Source: JAAZDN01 sp964440875 (GTDB lineage Bacteria > Bacillota_I > Bacilli_A > Erysipelotrichales > Erysipelotrichaceae). Taken from it: a DNA stretch of 24,810 nt. Made by a program: the position numbers and the translations under genes. The notes under the pieces were generated by a model. The model saw only the letters and a list, made by a program, of their open reading frames with translations. It searched no databases and had not been told where the DNA came from. The DNA is taken from the NCBI GenBank assembly GCA_964440875.1, contig CAYTTS010000014.1:1-24810 (forward strand), read 5' to 3'. This document shows, in pieces, positions 14,905 through 23,502 of the stretch (position 1 is the first letter of the stretch; every line of letters starts with the position of its first letter).

Positions 14905-15906
14905 TTATGCGAACCAGTGTTTAGCTGTTTTTAACATGTTAGCTGTGAATGAAGTTTCGTTATCATACCAAGCAACTGTTTTAACTAATTGTTTTCCATC
15001 AACTTCCATAACTTTTGTTTGTGTAGCATCGAAGATTGAACCGTGTAGTTCTCCTACGATATCTGTTGAAACAATGTTATCTTCATTGTATGCGTATGAA
15101 TCACTAGCTGCTGCTTTCATAGCTGCGTTGATTTCTTCTTCAGTAACTTTTTTGTTTAATACTGAGAATAATTCAACTACTGATCCTGTGATTACTGGAA
15201 CACGTTGTGCTGCACCGTCTAATTTTCCTGCTAATTCAGGGATAACTAGTCCGATTGCTTTTGCTGCTCCTGTAGTGTTTGGAACGATGTTAGCTGCTGC
15301 TGCACGTCCACGTCTTTGGTCTCCACCTGAGTGAGTACCGTCTAGTGTGTTTTGATCGTTAGTGTATGCGTGAATTGTAGTCATCATACCGTGATCTAAA
15401 CCGAATTCGTTATGTAAAACGTTAGCCATTGGCGCTAAACAGTTAGTTGTACATGAAGCTGCTGATGCAACTACTTCACTACCGTCTAGAATTTCATGGT
15501 TAACACCGTATACTACTGTTTTCATTTCTCCTGATCCTGGAGCTGAAATTAATACTTTTTTAGCACCTGCGTCGATGTGAGCTTGAGCTGCTTCAGCACT
15601 TCTGAATGCACCTGTACATTCTAATACTAAGTCTACTCCTAATTCACCCCAAGGTAAGTTTCTTGGATCTCTATCTGCGAATACTGGAATTTTCTTTCCT
15701 TCAACTACGATAGTGTCACCATCTGTAGAGATAGCGTCTTTTTTCCAAGGACCTTGTGCTGAGTCGTATTTTAATACGTAAGCTAAGTCTTCTGCGTTAC
15801 CTGTATCGTTTACTGCTACGATATCAAAGTCTGCATCATCAAACATTTGACGGAATGCTAATCTTCCGATTCTCCCAAAACCATTAATTGCAATTTTTAC
15901 TGCCAT
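14905..15906 (-). CDS. gapA: Glyceraldehyde-3-phosphate dehydrogenase
   Basis: This 333-residue glycolytic enzyme makes 1,3-bisphosphoglycerate. The NAD-binding INGFGRIGR (residues 7-15) and the catalytic ASCTTNC (Cys152) are intact, as are the phosphate-binding residues around THSGGDQRRGR. Acidic Asp34 after the second strand favours NAD over NADP. Ribosome binding site AGGAGGAG and a near-consensus promoter suggest strong expression. The gene is monocistronic, or weakly linked to the downstream dehydrogenase through its terminator. Confidence 0.97.
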   Translation of the reverse strand: MAVKIAINGFGRIGRLAFRQMFDDADFDIVAVNDTGNAEDLAYVLKYDSAQGPWKKDAISTDGDTIVVEGKKIPVFADRDPRNLPWGELGVDLVLECTGAFRSAEAAQAHIDAGAKKVLISAPGSGEMKTVVYGVNHEILDGSEVVASAASCTTNCLAPMANVLHNEFGLDHGMMTTIHAYTNDQNTLDGTHSGGDQRRGRAAAANIVPNTTGAAKAIGLVIPELAGKLDGAAQRVPVITGSVVELFSVLNKKVTEEEINAAMKAAASDSYAYNEDNIVSTDIVGELHGSIFDATQTKVMEVDGKQLVKTVAWYDNETSFTANMLKTAKHWFA

Positions 15907-15935
15907 AAATAACTCCTCCTTTTATCTACATTGTA

Positions 15936-15964
15936 ATGATACTAATTAAATCGACTTTTGTCAA
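15936..15964 (-). promoter_or_regulatory. gapA promoter
   Basis: A perfect TTGACA (15959-15964), a 17-bp spacer and TATCAT (15936-15941) lie about 30 nt upstream of the start codon on the minus strand. Confidence 0.88.
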
Positions 15965-16010
15965 TTGTGAATTAAATATCTTATGCTTTCTTTTCCTTTT
16001 ATATTTCCAC

Positions 16011-16901
16011 TTACAAATATATCAAGAATTCACTCTTTTTAGCGTATTCAAGAACTGAATTAGTAGTGATATTAAAGAGACGCTTATACAAGTTAATATC
16101 ATTTACTAATAAATATTTATTAAACTCTAACTTATACTTTAAACTTCCAAATACCCGCTCCAAGGACTCACTTAGTGAGACACTAATATAAATATGACTA
16201 TTCATACCCATTGCCTGGTTTAAGAGTGTTAGAAGCGCTAGCGTGTCCATATAAGCGATGTCTACTACTTCTAGTTCACCTTCTACATAATTATACACTA
16301 TATATCCTAAGATATCGTTTTCACTATTTCTTGTTACATATATTTCATAATTATCTAATTCTAATTCTTTTAAGTAATCTTCAAAATATTGAATGTCACG
16401 TTTAATATATAAATCAAAGTGTTCTATAAACGATGTATATAGTTTGTGGATATCTTTTAAATCAAAGATCTCACTAATACTATAACCATCAACATTAAAT
16501 AATTCACTTCTATCTAAACGATAACGTTTTTTCTTAAAGACGGGCTCAAAGTTTAAAAAGTTTGAATAAGACTTATCACTTAATGTTAGTAAGGTAGTTT
16601 TTGAAAACTCTAATATACAAGATTTAATAAATTCATCCTTAAGTTCTTTACTAGATCTTAGTGAGTAAACTACTCTCTCAATATTTTTAGCCTCAATATT
16701 GTGACCATTAAAATAGACTAATTTATTACTAAACTCTAAAGCACATAAAACAACATCATCTTCCTTATATATTAAAAAGTTATCACTATCGTATTTCTCA
16801 TTAAAAAAATAATCTATACTTTTTACATCATCACTTAAGCTTGTATTGTATAGACTATATATTAATTGTTTATCTTTAGTATTTGCGAAAGTTACTTGCA
16901 T
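16011..16901 (-). CDS. GNAT-fold protein, Eis-like, probably non-catalytic N-domain
   Basis: This protein of about 296 residues has a pattern that fits Eis-like GNAT proteins: IDYFFNEKYDSDNFLIYKED (29-48), a strand pair around residues 50-65, and FLNFEPVFKKKRYRL (115-129), which resembles the end of the first GNAT domain. A second GNAT-like segment is NDILGYIVYNYVEGELEVVDIAYM. The acetyl-CoA loop, normally R/Q-x-x-G-x-G/A, reads LRSSKELKDEF (about 81-91) with no glycines, so the N-domain probably cannot bind the cofactor in the usual way. It starts 7 nt after the upstream stop with a weak ribosome binding site. A longer frame to 16943 would overlap the neighbour. No terminator separates it from gapA. 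Confidence 0.6.
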   Translation of the reverse strand: MQVTFANTKDKQLIYSLYNTSLSDDVKSIDYFFNEKYDSDNFLIYKEDDVVLCALEFSNKLVYFNGHNIEAKNIERVVYSLRSSKELKDEFIKSCILEFSKTTLLTLSDKSYSNFLNFEPVFKKKRYRLDRSELFNVDGYSISEIFDLKDIHKLYTSFIEHFDLYIKRDIQYFEDYLKELELDNYEIYVTRNSENDILGYIVYNYVEGELEVVDIAYMDTLALLTLLNQAMGMNSHIYISVSLSESLERVFGSLKYKLEFNKYLLVNDINLYKRLFNITTNSVLEYAKKSEFLIYL

Positions 16902-16908
16902 ACTATCA

Positions 16909-17196
16909 CTAGTCAATCTCTTCTTCAGTATATTCAACGTCAATTATATCAGGGTTAGTGTTACGACTTTGACCTTGGCTTCTACTTTGATTACTGTAAC
17001 TATCACGTTGTTGAGTAAATGCTTTTTCTTCACGCTCAACAGTTCTTCTAAATTGTCTGGCACTAAATCTTAATCTTAAAATTACAAATAAAATCAGCAC
17101 ACCAAAAATTAATAAGATTGGCCACGCTAATTGGATTAATAAAAAGAAAAACATAACTGTTACTACCAAACTAATTATCGCTTTTATTACTTCCAT
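16909..17196 (-). CDS. Small two-helix membrane protein, unknown function
   Basis: This 95-residue protein has two hydrophobic segments, about residues 4-22 and 24-42. A basic stretch (RLRFSARQFRRTVEREEK) marks the cytoplasmic side. A Gln/Ser/Asn-rich linker and an acidic C-terminal IIDVEYTEEEID follow. I do not recognise the family. Ribosome binding site AAGGTGAT is strong. It sits 13 nt after the upstream gene and 7 nt before the GNAT-fold gene, so the three form an operon. The soluble tail could be a docking peptide; that is inference. Confidence 0.7.
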   Translation of the reverse strand: MEVIKAIISLVVTVMFFFLLIQLAWPILLIFGVLILFVILRLRFSARQFRRTVEREEKAFTQQRDSYSNQSRSQGQSRNTNPDIIDVEYTEEEID

Positions 17197-17209
17197 CTAA
17201 TCACCTTCT

Positions 17210-17662
17210 CTATATTGATAAATCCGCAAGTTTTGGATCTTCAATGATTTCTTTTATTAAATCAATAAAACGATCCTCACTAACACCAATACTACCTAAT
17301 AGTCTTCTAAAACTTTGATGTGCTTTTTCACTCTCAACACTCTCAGATAATACTGACTTTGGATATACCATCTCAAATGATGAAACATTAACTTCATCAC
17401 TGTAAAACTCTACTAAAAATACTTCGTCATCATCATTTACACGTGCTTTAATAGCCACACTCTTATCACCATTAATAAAATGAACGACTCTTTGATCGTG
17501 TCCTAAAACGGCACTTAAACCTTTTTCTTTAAACATTAAAATAATCTCATCAGCACTAATTGGCTCGACTTCAACTGAGTTTTCAAAATGCTTTTCAACA
17601 ATTTTATAAGCAGCATAGCCCGCCGCTGCGACACCAGCAGCCTTTAATAATTTTTTAAACAT
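17210..17662 (-). CDS. Membrane-anchored protein, unknown function
   Basis: This 150-residue protein begins MFKKLLKAAGVAAAGYAAYK, an Ala/Gly-rich hydrophobic segment suggesting an N-terminal membrane anchor or association. The rest is soluble and acidic, with alternating strands and helices (about 35-130). The IILMFKEKGLSAVLGHDQRVVHF stretch looks like a small sensor or binding fold resembling YbjN-type domains, but I cannot confirm it. An AAGGAG ribosome binding site and a promoter lie just upstream. First gene of a three-gene operon with the two-helix protein and the GNAT-fold protein. Confidence 0.7.
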   Translation of the reverse strand: MFKKLLKAAGVAAAGYAAYKIVEKHFENSVEVEPISADEIILMFKEKGLSAVLGHDQRVVHFINGDKSVAIKARVNDDDEVFLVEFYSDEVNVSSFEMVYPKSVLSESVESEKAHQSFRRLLGSIGVSEDRFIDLIKEIIEDPKLADLSI

Positions 17663-17685
17663 AATTTCAACTCCTTAATAAGTAT

Positions 17686-17714
17686 ATTATATGTAAAATC
17701 TTAATAAATAACAA
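17686..17714 (-). promoter_or_regulatory. Promoter of the 17.7-16.0 kb operon
   Basis: TTGTTA (17709-17714), a 17-bp spacer and a perfect TATAAT (17686-17691) lie on the minus strand between the lipoprotein stop and the 150-residue protein gene. Confidence 0.65.
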
Positions 17715-17722
17715 TATTCAAA

Positions 17723-18166
17723 CTATTGAACACTACAAGTATAACCAAGTTCTTCATTAAACTTAATTGTTTCAGCTAAACCTAAAGGTAATTCCTTATC
17801 ATTAATACTTAAACCAAAGAAAGATAATTCATTATCATAGGCATCAATAATACTACTTAAGTTCGCATTAACTAAAACATGATCATCAAACTTCTCAAAA
17901 GTATAAGTTAAATACTTTGCACCAGATAACTTATCCGCTAAATCCTTCTCTAAAACCTCTAATACTTCACTATTAAAACTCTCGTCGAAATATATCTTAT
18001 CCGCTGAAGAAATACCCACAACTTCATTGTCCACATATTTCAATAAAAGTGAACGCTCAATTCTATGATTCTCCGTATACTCAATAGTACACTCCACAGT
18101 ACCCTTATCACTTGATGAACAAGCAACAATAAATACTAATAAAAATAACATAATAATTTTCTTCAT
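17723..18166 (-). CDS. Lipoprotein, possibly DUF1307/YehR-like
   Basis: This 147-residue secreted protein has a lipoprotein signal: positively charged MKK, hydrophobic core and lipobox IVAC with Cys16 followed by SSSDKG. The mature part pattern (KYLTYTFEKFDDHVLVNANL in the middle, an ending near ETIKFNEELGYTC) recalls small YehR-type (DUF1307) lipoproteins, but this is from general resemblance only. Two other cysteines (Cys26 and Cys145) could form a disulfide outside the cell. Ribosome binding site GAGGG is 5 nt from the ATG. No clear terminator follows. Confidence 0.7.
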   Translation of the reverse strand: MKKIIMLFLLVFIVACSSSDKGTVECTIEYTENHRIERSLLLKYVDNEVVGISSADKIYFDESFNSEVLEVLEKDLADKLSGAKYLTYTFEKFDDHVLVNANLSSIIDAYDNELSFFGLSINDKELPLGLAETIKFNEELGYTCSVQ

Positions 18167-18396
18167 ATTACCCTCACTTACCTACTAAATATTCTAACAT
18201 ATAAATATACGTATAATTTTGTTATTTAGATATTTTAGCTCATTATGACACTTCTGGAAGTAATACACTTAAGTAGACTTGTAATTATATTCAATATTAT
18301 TGTTTTTATTTCTTACAATCTTTTAAACTTTTTACTTTTAGTATTGTCACACCTATTTTATAATTATTTCATAAGTTATTAAGTATCGTTGATTAA
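18167..18396. other. Intergenic stretch with no gene found
   Basis: This AT-rich gap lies between the lipoprotein gene and the atp operon terminator. It presumably holds the lipoprotein promoter, but I find no convincing -35/-10 pair. It contains the 15-mer TACACTTAAGTAGAC (18264-18278) shared with 6383-6397. No coding frame or RNA gene is supported. Confidence 0.5.
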
Positions 18397-18424
18397 TAAA
18401 AAAGCACTATCTTTCGATAATGCT
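18397..18424 (-). terminator. atp operon terminator
   Basis: A 9-bp stem AGCATTATC/GATAGTGCT with one G-U pair (18416-18424 with 18403-18411) is capped by a GAAA tetraloop and followed by T6 on the minus strand. The atpC stop codon TAG lies at the base of the stem. Confidence 0.87.
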
Positions 18425-18812
18425 ACTTGTTTAAACTTAGTCTAACTAGAGCTCGTTTAAGGTCTAGTTCGGCTGTTTTGATTTCTTCTATGCTTAGATC
18501 ACGTTGCAGTTTTTCATGTGCTCGTGTCTTGGCTTGTTCAGCTCTTGTAAAGTCAATGTCTTTTGAGTTTTCAATTGTATTGACTAATAATGATGCTTCG
18601 TTGTCTTTAAATGTGAATAGGCCGTCTGAGACTGCGTATTCTTCTCTAAAGTCACTTCCAATCATTGTTAATATTCCAATGTTTACTGGTGTAATTATGT
18701 CCATGTGATTGCTTAGGACTGTTATTAGACCATCTGATGTTGGTATTGTTACACGATCAAGATCAAAGTCTCCGTAAGCTTTTGTTGGTGTAACAACTTT
18801 TAGCTTAAACAT
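18423..18812 (-). CDS. atpC: F1Fo ATP synthase epsilon subunit
   Basis: This 129-residue subunit of the rotor couples F1 to the c ring and can inhibit ATP hydrolysis. The N-terminal beta-barrel (about 1-85) starts with FKLKVVTPTKAYGD. The helical hairpin includes FTRAEQAKTRAHEKL (about 89-103). The ATG overlaps the atpD stop as TAATG. Last gene of the operon. Somewhat shorter C-terminal hairpin than Bacillus epsilon (about 132), otherwise normal. Confidence 0.93.
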   Translation of the reverse strand: MFKLKVVTPTKAYGDFDLDRVTIPTSDGLITVLSNHMDIITPVNIGILTMIGSDFREEYAVSDGLFTFKDNEASLLVNTIENSKDIDFTRAEQAKTRAHEKLQRDLSIEEIKTAELDLKRALVRLSLNK

Positions 18813-20200
18813 TATTTAGCCTCTTCGAATTTTGCGTATACTTCATCAATACTACTTGCGAAAAGGAATAGTGATTCTGGTATATGGTCGCATTTTCCAT
18901 CTAGGATTTGGCGGAAGCTGTCGACAGTTTCAGCTAGTGTTACTGTTGCTCCTGGGATTCCTGAGAATGTTTCAGCTACGAAGAATGGTTGTGATAGGAA
19001 GTTTCTTACTCTTCTTGCACGGTTAACTGCTTGTCTATCTTCATCACTTAATTCATCCATACCTAGTATGGCAATAATGTCTTGTAATTCTTTGTATCTT
19101 TGAAGTAGTGTTTGAACTTCTTGTGCTGTTCTAACGTGTTCTTCTCCAACGATGTCTTCATTTAGTAAGCTTGAGCTTGATTCTAGTGGGTCTACAGCTG
19201 GATAGATTCCTAGGGCTGCAATATTACGGTCAAGTACAATTCTTGCGTCTAAGTGCGAGAATGCAATTGCTGCCGCAGGGTCTGTTAAGTCGTCTGCTGG
19301 TACATAGATTGCTTGTACTGATGTAATTGATCCATCTTTAGTTGATGTGATTCGCTCTTGAAGTTGTCCCATTTCCGTTGCTAATGTTGGTTGGTATCCA
19401 ACTGCTGATGGCATACGTCCAAGTAGTGCTGATACTTCTGATCCTGCTTGTGTGAAGCGGAAGATGTTATCAACGAATAATAATACGTCTTGGTGTTTTT
19501 CATCACGGAAGTATTCTGCCATTGTTAGGGCAGATAAAGCAACACGCATACGTGCTCCTGGTGACTCATTCATTTGTCCGTATACTAGTGTCGTTTTGTC
19601 TAAAACGTTAGCATCTTTCATTTCATGGTATAAGTCGTTTCCTTCACGAGTTCTCTCTCCAACACCGGCAACTACTGAGATACCACCGTATCCGATTGCG
19701 ATGTTGTGGATTAATTCTTGCATTAATACTGTCTTACCTACTCCGGCACCACCGAATAGTCCAACTTTTCCACCTTGTGGAAATGGACATAGTAAGTCAA
19801 TAACTTTAATTCCTGTTTGTAGTACATTAGATTCTACTGTTTGATCTTTAAATGCTGGTGCTTCTCTGTGAATTCCACGTTTTAAAGAGTCGTCTTCAAA
19901 AGGCATTTCATCGATAGGTTCTCCTAATACGTTGAACATTCTACCTAATACAGCATCCCCTACTGGAACTTGGATTGCATCTCCTGTGTCATATACTTCA
20001 AGATCACGCATTAGTCCATCTGTAGCTCCCATAGCAATTGTTCTTACTCTATCGTTTCCGATATGTTGAACAACTTCTAATGTTAAGTTTATGTCGTTAT
20101 ACTCTACTTTTAGAGCATTATATAAATTAGGGATTTTATCATCAGCAAATACAACGTCTACAACAGGTCCAATAATTTGAACTATTTTACCTTTATTCAT
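18812..20200 (-). CDS. atpD: F1Fo ATP synthase beta subunit
   Basis: This 462-residue catalytic subunit carries Walker A GGAGVGKT (residues 150-157), the catalytic Glu182 in GVGERTREGN, and the conserved DNIFRFTQAGSEVSALLGRMPSAVGYQPTLA segment. DELSDED near residue 385 is the variant of the DELSEED torque-transmitting loop. All features are intact. It begins just after atpG and is coupled to atpC. Confidence 0.98.
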   Translation of the reverse strand: MNKGKIVQIIGPVVDVVFADDKIPNLYNALKVEYNDINLTLEVVQHIGNDRVRTIAMGATDGLMRDLEVYDTGDAIQVPVGDAVLGRMFNVLGEPIDEMPFEDDSLKRGIHREAPAFKDQTVESNVLQTGIKVIDLLCPFPQGGKVGLFGGAGVGKTVLMQELIHNIAIGYGGISVVAGVGERTREGNDLYHEMKDANVLDKTTLVYGQMNESPGARMRVALSALTMAEYFRDEKHQDVLLFVDNIFRFTQAGSEVSALLGRMPSAVGYQPTLATEMGQLQERITSTKDGSITSVQAIYVPADDLTDPAAAIAFSHLDARIVLDRNIAALGIYPAVDPLESSSSLLNEDIVGEEHVRTAQEVQTLLQRYKELQDIIAILGMDELSDEDRQAVNRARRVRNFLSQPFFVAETFSGIPGATVTLAETVDSFRQILDGKCDHIPESLFLFASSIDEVYAKFEEAK

Positions 20201-20201
20201 A

Positions 20202-20963
20202 TTATGCCTCCATTCCTGAAATTAACTCTGATATTTCCTGGGTAATAGCTTCTTGTCGAACTCGGTTATAAGCTAACTGTAGTTCTTCAATCATATCATC
20301 CGCATTCTTAGTTGCACTTTCCATCGCGATTCTTCGAGTAGTGTACTCACTGAATTTTGATGCGTAGTAGCAGTAGTAAACCATAGCGTTCATTACAATT
20401 TCTTGATAACGGTGGCTTGATTCACTGAAGTTTGGATAGTATACAACATCATAGTTATTAGCCAGGATAACATTTAAGTTTTCTTGTGCGAATTCTAGTG
20501 ACATTGATCCACCATAACTTGGAATAATTAAGTTAATTGCATATTCATCTAAATATTTTTTTGTTTCACCTATAAATTCATCTAGGTCTATTTTTTCACT
20601 GTAAGTTTTTTTATTAATAATATTGAATCCTTGTTTGATCGCTAAATCATAACCTTGAGTTCCTACCCAAAGTATGTCTCCAGTTTCTTCAGCTCTTAAG
20701 TATCTTAATAGTCCACTTGTGTAGGCTGATACTAAGCTTAAGTCTGGTGCAATTACAACGTATAATTTTGGTTTAGAGTTCGTTTGCATACTTTCGAAGT
20801 TACGACTAACTTTCGCTACTTCGTTAAAGTATGGTGCAAGTGAATCTTGTAGTCTTTTATATTGTTGTAATTTACTAATTGATACTAAACGCATTGCGTT
20901 TGTTATCTTTTGAGTAGACTTGATCGCAGCTATTCGATTTTTTATTGCGTTTAAGTTACGCAT
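20202..20963 (-). CDS. atpG: F1Fo ATP synthase gamma subunit, divergent
   Basis: This is the central shaft of the rotor. The N-terminal helix NLNAIKNRIAAIKSTQKITNAMRLVS (3-28) and the C-terminal ESATKNADDMIEELQLAYNRVRQEAITQEI (about 216-245) are well conserved and form the coiled coil. The middle domain is shortened: 253 residues versus about 285 in Bacillus. The usual D-x-G-L-x-G-x-x-N motif reads APDLSLVSAYTSG (72-84), lacking its Arg and Gly residues. It overlaps atpA by 8 nt. Confidence 0.95.
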   Translation of the reverse strand: MRNLNAIKNRIAAIKSTQKITNAMRLVSISKLQQYKRLQDSLAPYFNEVAKVSRNFESMQTNSKPKLYVVIAPDLSLVSAYTSGLLRYLRAEETGDILWVGTQGYDLAIKQGFNIINKKTYSEKIDLDEFIGETKKYLDEYAINLIIPSYGGSMSLEFAQENLNVILANNYDVVYYPNFSESSHRYQEIVMNAMVYYCYYASKFSEYTTRRIAMESATKNADDMIEELQLAYNRVRQEAITQEISELISGMEA

Positions 20964-22476
20964 TTACACGCACCGCAAATGATTTCAAACTAGATTCAAT
21001 TACAGCTTTCATTTCTTCAATTAATTCATCACTTAGTTTGTAGTCAGCTTTTAATTTTGACAGTAATTCTTCATGGTTACTTAATAGTTCACTGTGAAGA
21101 TGTTTTTCAAACTTAAGTACGTCATTCACTTCTAGCTGATCAATATATCCGTATCTATTTAAGAAGATACTGAAGATCATTAGTTCATGAGGTACATTTG
21201 ATAGTGCTGATTGTTTTAATAATTGTGTAATTCTCTCTCCTCGATCTAATACTTTCTTAGTTGAGGCATCGATATCACTACTAAATTGTGCGAACGATAA
21301 CATATCATAGTATGTCGCTAACTCTAATTTTAATGAAGCACTTACGTTTTTCATTGCACTTGTTTGTGCTGCTGATCCAACACGTGATACTGACATACCA
21401 CTATCTACCGCTGGTCTGTTTCCGGCGTTAAATTGATCAGTGTTTAAGAATAATTGTCCATCTGTAATTGAGATTACGTTTGTTGGGATGTATGCACTAA
21501 TATCTCCAGCTTGTGTTTCGATAATTGGAAGAGCAGTCATTGACCCGCCACCGTAGTTATCATTTAATTTAGCTGCACGCTCAAGTAGTCTTGAGTGTAG
21601 ATAGAATACATCTCCAGGATATGCTTCACGTCCTGATGGTCTTCTTAATAATAGTGAAATCGTACGGTATGCTACCGCATGTTTCGATAAGTCATCATAA
21701 ACAATTAGTACGTCATCACCTTTGTCCATCCAATATTCACCAATTGAACATCCTGTATATGGTGCAATATATTGAAGTGGAGCAAGTTCACTTGCTGTCG
21801 CACTAATTACTGTTGTATATTCCATAGCGCCTGATTTTTCTAAGTTATCAACAACTTGTGCAACTGTTGATGCTTTTTGTCCGATTGCTACGTAGATACA
21901 TTTTACGTTTTGACCTTTTTGATTTAGGATTGCGTTTAAGGCAATACTTGTTTTACCTGTTTGTCTATCACCAATGATTAGCTCACGTTGTCCTTTTCCG
22001 ATTGGAATCATAGCGTCTACTACTTTAATACCTGTGAATAATGGTTCTTCAACTGATTGTCTCGTCATTACTCCTGGTGCTACTCGCTCAATTGGTCTAA
22101 AGACATCTGAGTTAATTGGTCCCTTATTGTCGATTGGACGCCCTAAAGCATCAACAACTCGGCCTAATAAGTTATCGCCAACGTTAACTTCGATAATTTT
22201 CTTTGTACGGTAAACTTCGTCGCCTTCTCTAATATCATGGTCATCCCCAAGTAAAACTACCCCTACTTGTGAATCTTCTAAGTTAAGTGCTAAACCGTAT
22301 ATATCGTCTTTGAAATGGACTAACTCGTTCGCTAAGACATCATCTAATCCACGAACGAAGGCAATACCATCTCCAACGCTATATACGCGTCCAACGTCAA
22401 CTGAAGATGATTTAAATTCTGTATCTAAAATTTGATCTTTTAATTGTTTAATTAAATTTTCAGATATTTTACTCAT
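20956..22476 (-). CDS. atpA: F1Fo ATP synthase alpha subunit
   Basis: This 506-residue non-catalytic subunit has Walker A GDRQTGKT (169-176), GIKVVDAMIPIGKGQREL upstream of it, and the C-terminal SSLKSFAVRVNA. Family features are intact. The arginine finger region SVSRVGSAAQTSAMKNVSASL is also present (about residue 360-380). Ribosome binding site GGAGGTG lies 4-5 nt before the ATG. Two nucleotides separate it from atpH. Confidence 0.98.
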   Translation of the reverse strand: MSKISENLIKQLKDQILDTEFKSSSVDVGRVYSVGDGIAFVRGLDDVLANELVHFKDDIYGLALNLEDSQVGVVLLGDDHDIREGDEVYRTKKIIEVNVGDNLLGRVVDALGRPIDNKGPINSDVFRPIERVAPGVMTRQSVEEPLFTGIKVVDAMIPIGKGQRELIIGDRQTGKTSIALNAILNQKGQNVKCIYVAIGQKASTVAQVVDNLEKSGAMEYTTVISATASELAPLQYIAPYTGCSIGEYWMDKGDDVLIVYDDLSKHAVAYRTISLLLRRPSGREAYPGDVFYLHSRLLERAAKLNDNYGGGSMTALPIIETQAGDISAYIPTNVISITDGQLFLNTDQFNAGNRPAVDSGMSVSRVGSAAQTSAMKNVSASLKLELATYYDMLSFAQFSSDIDASTKKVLDRGERITQLLKQSALSNVPHELMIFSIFLNRYGYIDQLEVNDVLKFEKHLHSELLSNHEELLSKLKADYKLSDELIEEMKAVIESSLKSFAVRVNA

Positions 22477-22478
22477 TT

Positions 22479-22991
22479 CTACACCTCCAAGTTTTTAATA
22501 TGATTTAGTTTTGATCTTAGACTTGTGTCATAGATGTCGCCGTTTACTTTAACAATATAGCCACCCAACAAAGATTCATCAACGAATGTTGTGATTCGAT
22601 ATGGTTCTGGATATTTTCCACTTATCATATTAATTAATTTGTCTTTTACATTTTCACTTACTTCTGTACTACTGTAAATTTTTACAACAGATAGTAAGTC
22701 ATTTTCCATTAATAAACTTTCAAACTTTGTTGCGATGTTTCTAATATTTCTTAAGTTTCTTGATTTATATAAGATACTTAGGAAGTTTATAAACTCTTTT
22801 GAAAAACCTTCGCTAAGAATGTCTTTCACCTTATCAAAGTTATCATATGTCTTATTAAAGAAATCTTCTATTTCGCTATTTTCATCTAACATCATAATAA
22901 ACTGATCTAACTCATCCATATAAGCTTGTGGACTAGTACTTAAAGAAGCCTCATATAAGGCGATTGCGTACATATTAGTGTCTATTGTCAT
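22479..22991 (-). CDS. atpH: F1Fo ATP synthase delta subunit
   Basis: This 170-residue stator protein links F1 to the b subunits. The N-terminal YAIALYEASLS (about 8-18) and the C-terminal DESLLGGYIVKVNGDIYDTSLRSKL (about 139-163) are diagnostic. The frame is open to a TTG at 22998-23000. I chose the ATG at 22989-22991, preceded by AAAGGA about 11 nt away. It overlaps atpF by 17 nt. Confidence 0.93.
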   Translation of the reverse strand: MTIDTNMYAIALYEASLSTSPQAYMDELDQFIMMLDENSEIEDFFNKTYDNFDKVKDILSEGFSKEFINFLSILYKSRNLRNIRNIATKFESLLMENDLLSVVKIYSSTEVSENVKDKLINMISGKYPEPYRITTFVDESLLGGYIVKVNGDIYDTSLRSKLNHIKNLEV

Positions 22992-23487
22992 GTTGATCAA
23001 TTTCCTTTTGTAATGCTGTTAACATTTCATCTTCATTGAAATGTGTTTCTGCTAATACTTTTTCATTAATCACTGTCGCAACATCTAAAAGACTTGCATA
23101 AACTTCTTTATGCATTTGTTCACGCTCTAGGACTAATGCTTTTTCATTTTGTGCTCTTAAAGCCGCAATCTCAGCCTTACTTTCTTCTAGTAGGCGTTGG
23201 TGTTCTTTGTGAGCATCACTGATTAGTTTATCTTTTAATAAAGCAACTTCTTTATATGCGTTAGCATACTCTTCATCACTTTTTTCTTTCATTAAAATTG
23301 CTTCAGCTTTTAAGCTTTCTGCATCACTTAATTCATCAGCAACATAATTAGCTCTTTTATCTAAGTACGCTAATACTGGCTCGTGTAAAAAGTTTTTATA
23401 TAAAAGATATATTACACCAGTCGATAAAAGTTGTATAAGCATTGTTAGGGCATTAGGAAATAGTTTTGATACAATATCAAAATCCAT
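22975..23487 (-). CDS. atpF: F1Fo ATP synthase b subunit
   Basis: This 170-residue stator subunit has one N-terminal membrane helix (about 12-32, MLIQLLSTGVIYLLYKNFL) followed by a long charged coiled coil, the normal plan for b. Text such as EPVLAYLDKRANYVADELSDAE marks the family. Ribosome binding site AGGGGG precedes it. Fifteen nucleotides separate it from atpE. Confidence 0.95.
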   Translation of the reverse strand: MDFDIVSKLFPNALTMLIQLLSTGVIYLLYKNFLHEPVLAYLDKRANYVADELSDAESLKAEAILMKEKSDEEYANAYKEVALLKDKLISDAHKEHQRLLEESKAEIAALRAQNEKALVLEREQMHKEVYASLLDVATVINEKVLAETHFNEDEMLTALQKEIDQHDNRH

Positions 23488-23502
23488 AAATATCCCCCTC
23501 TA

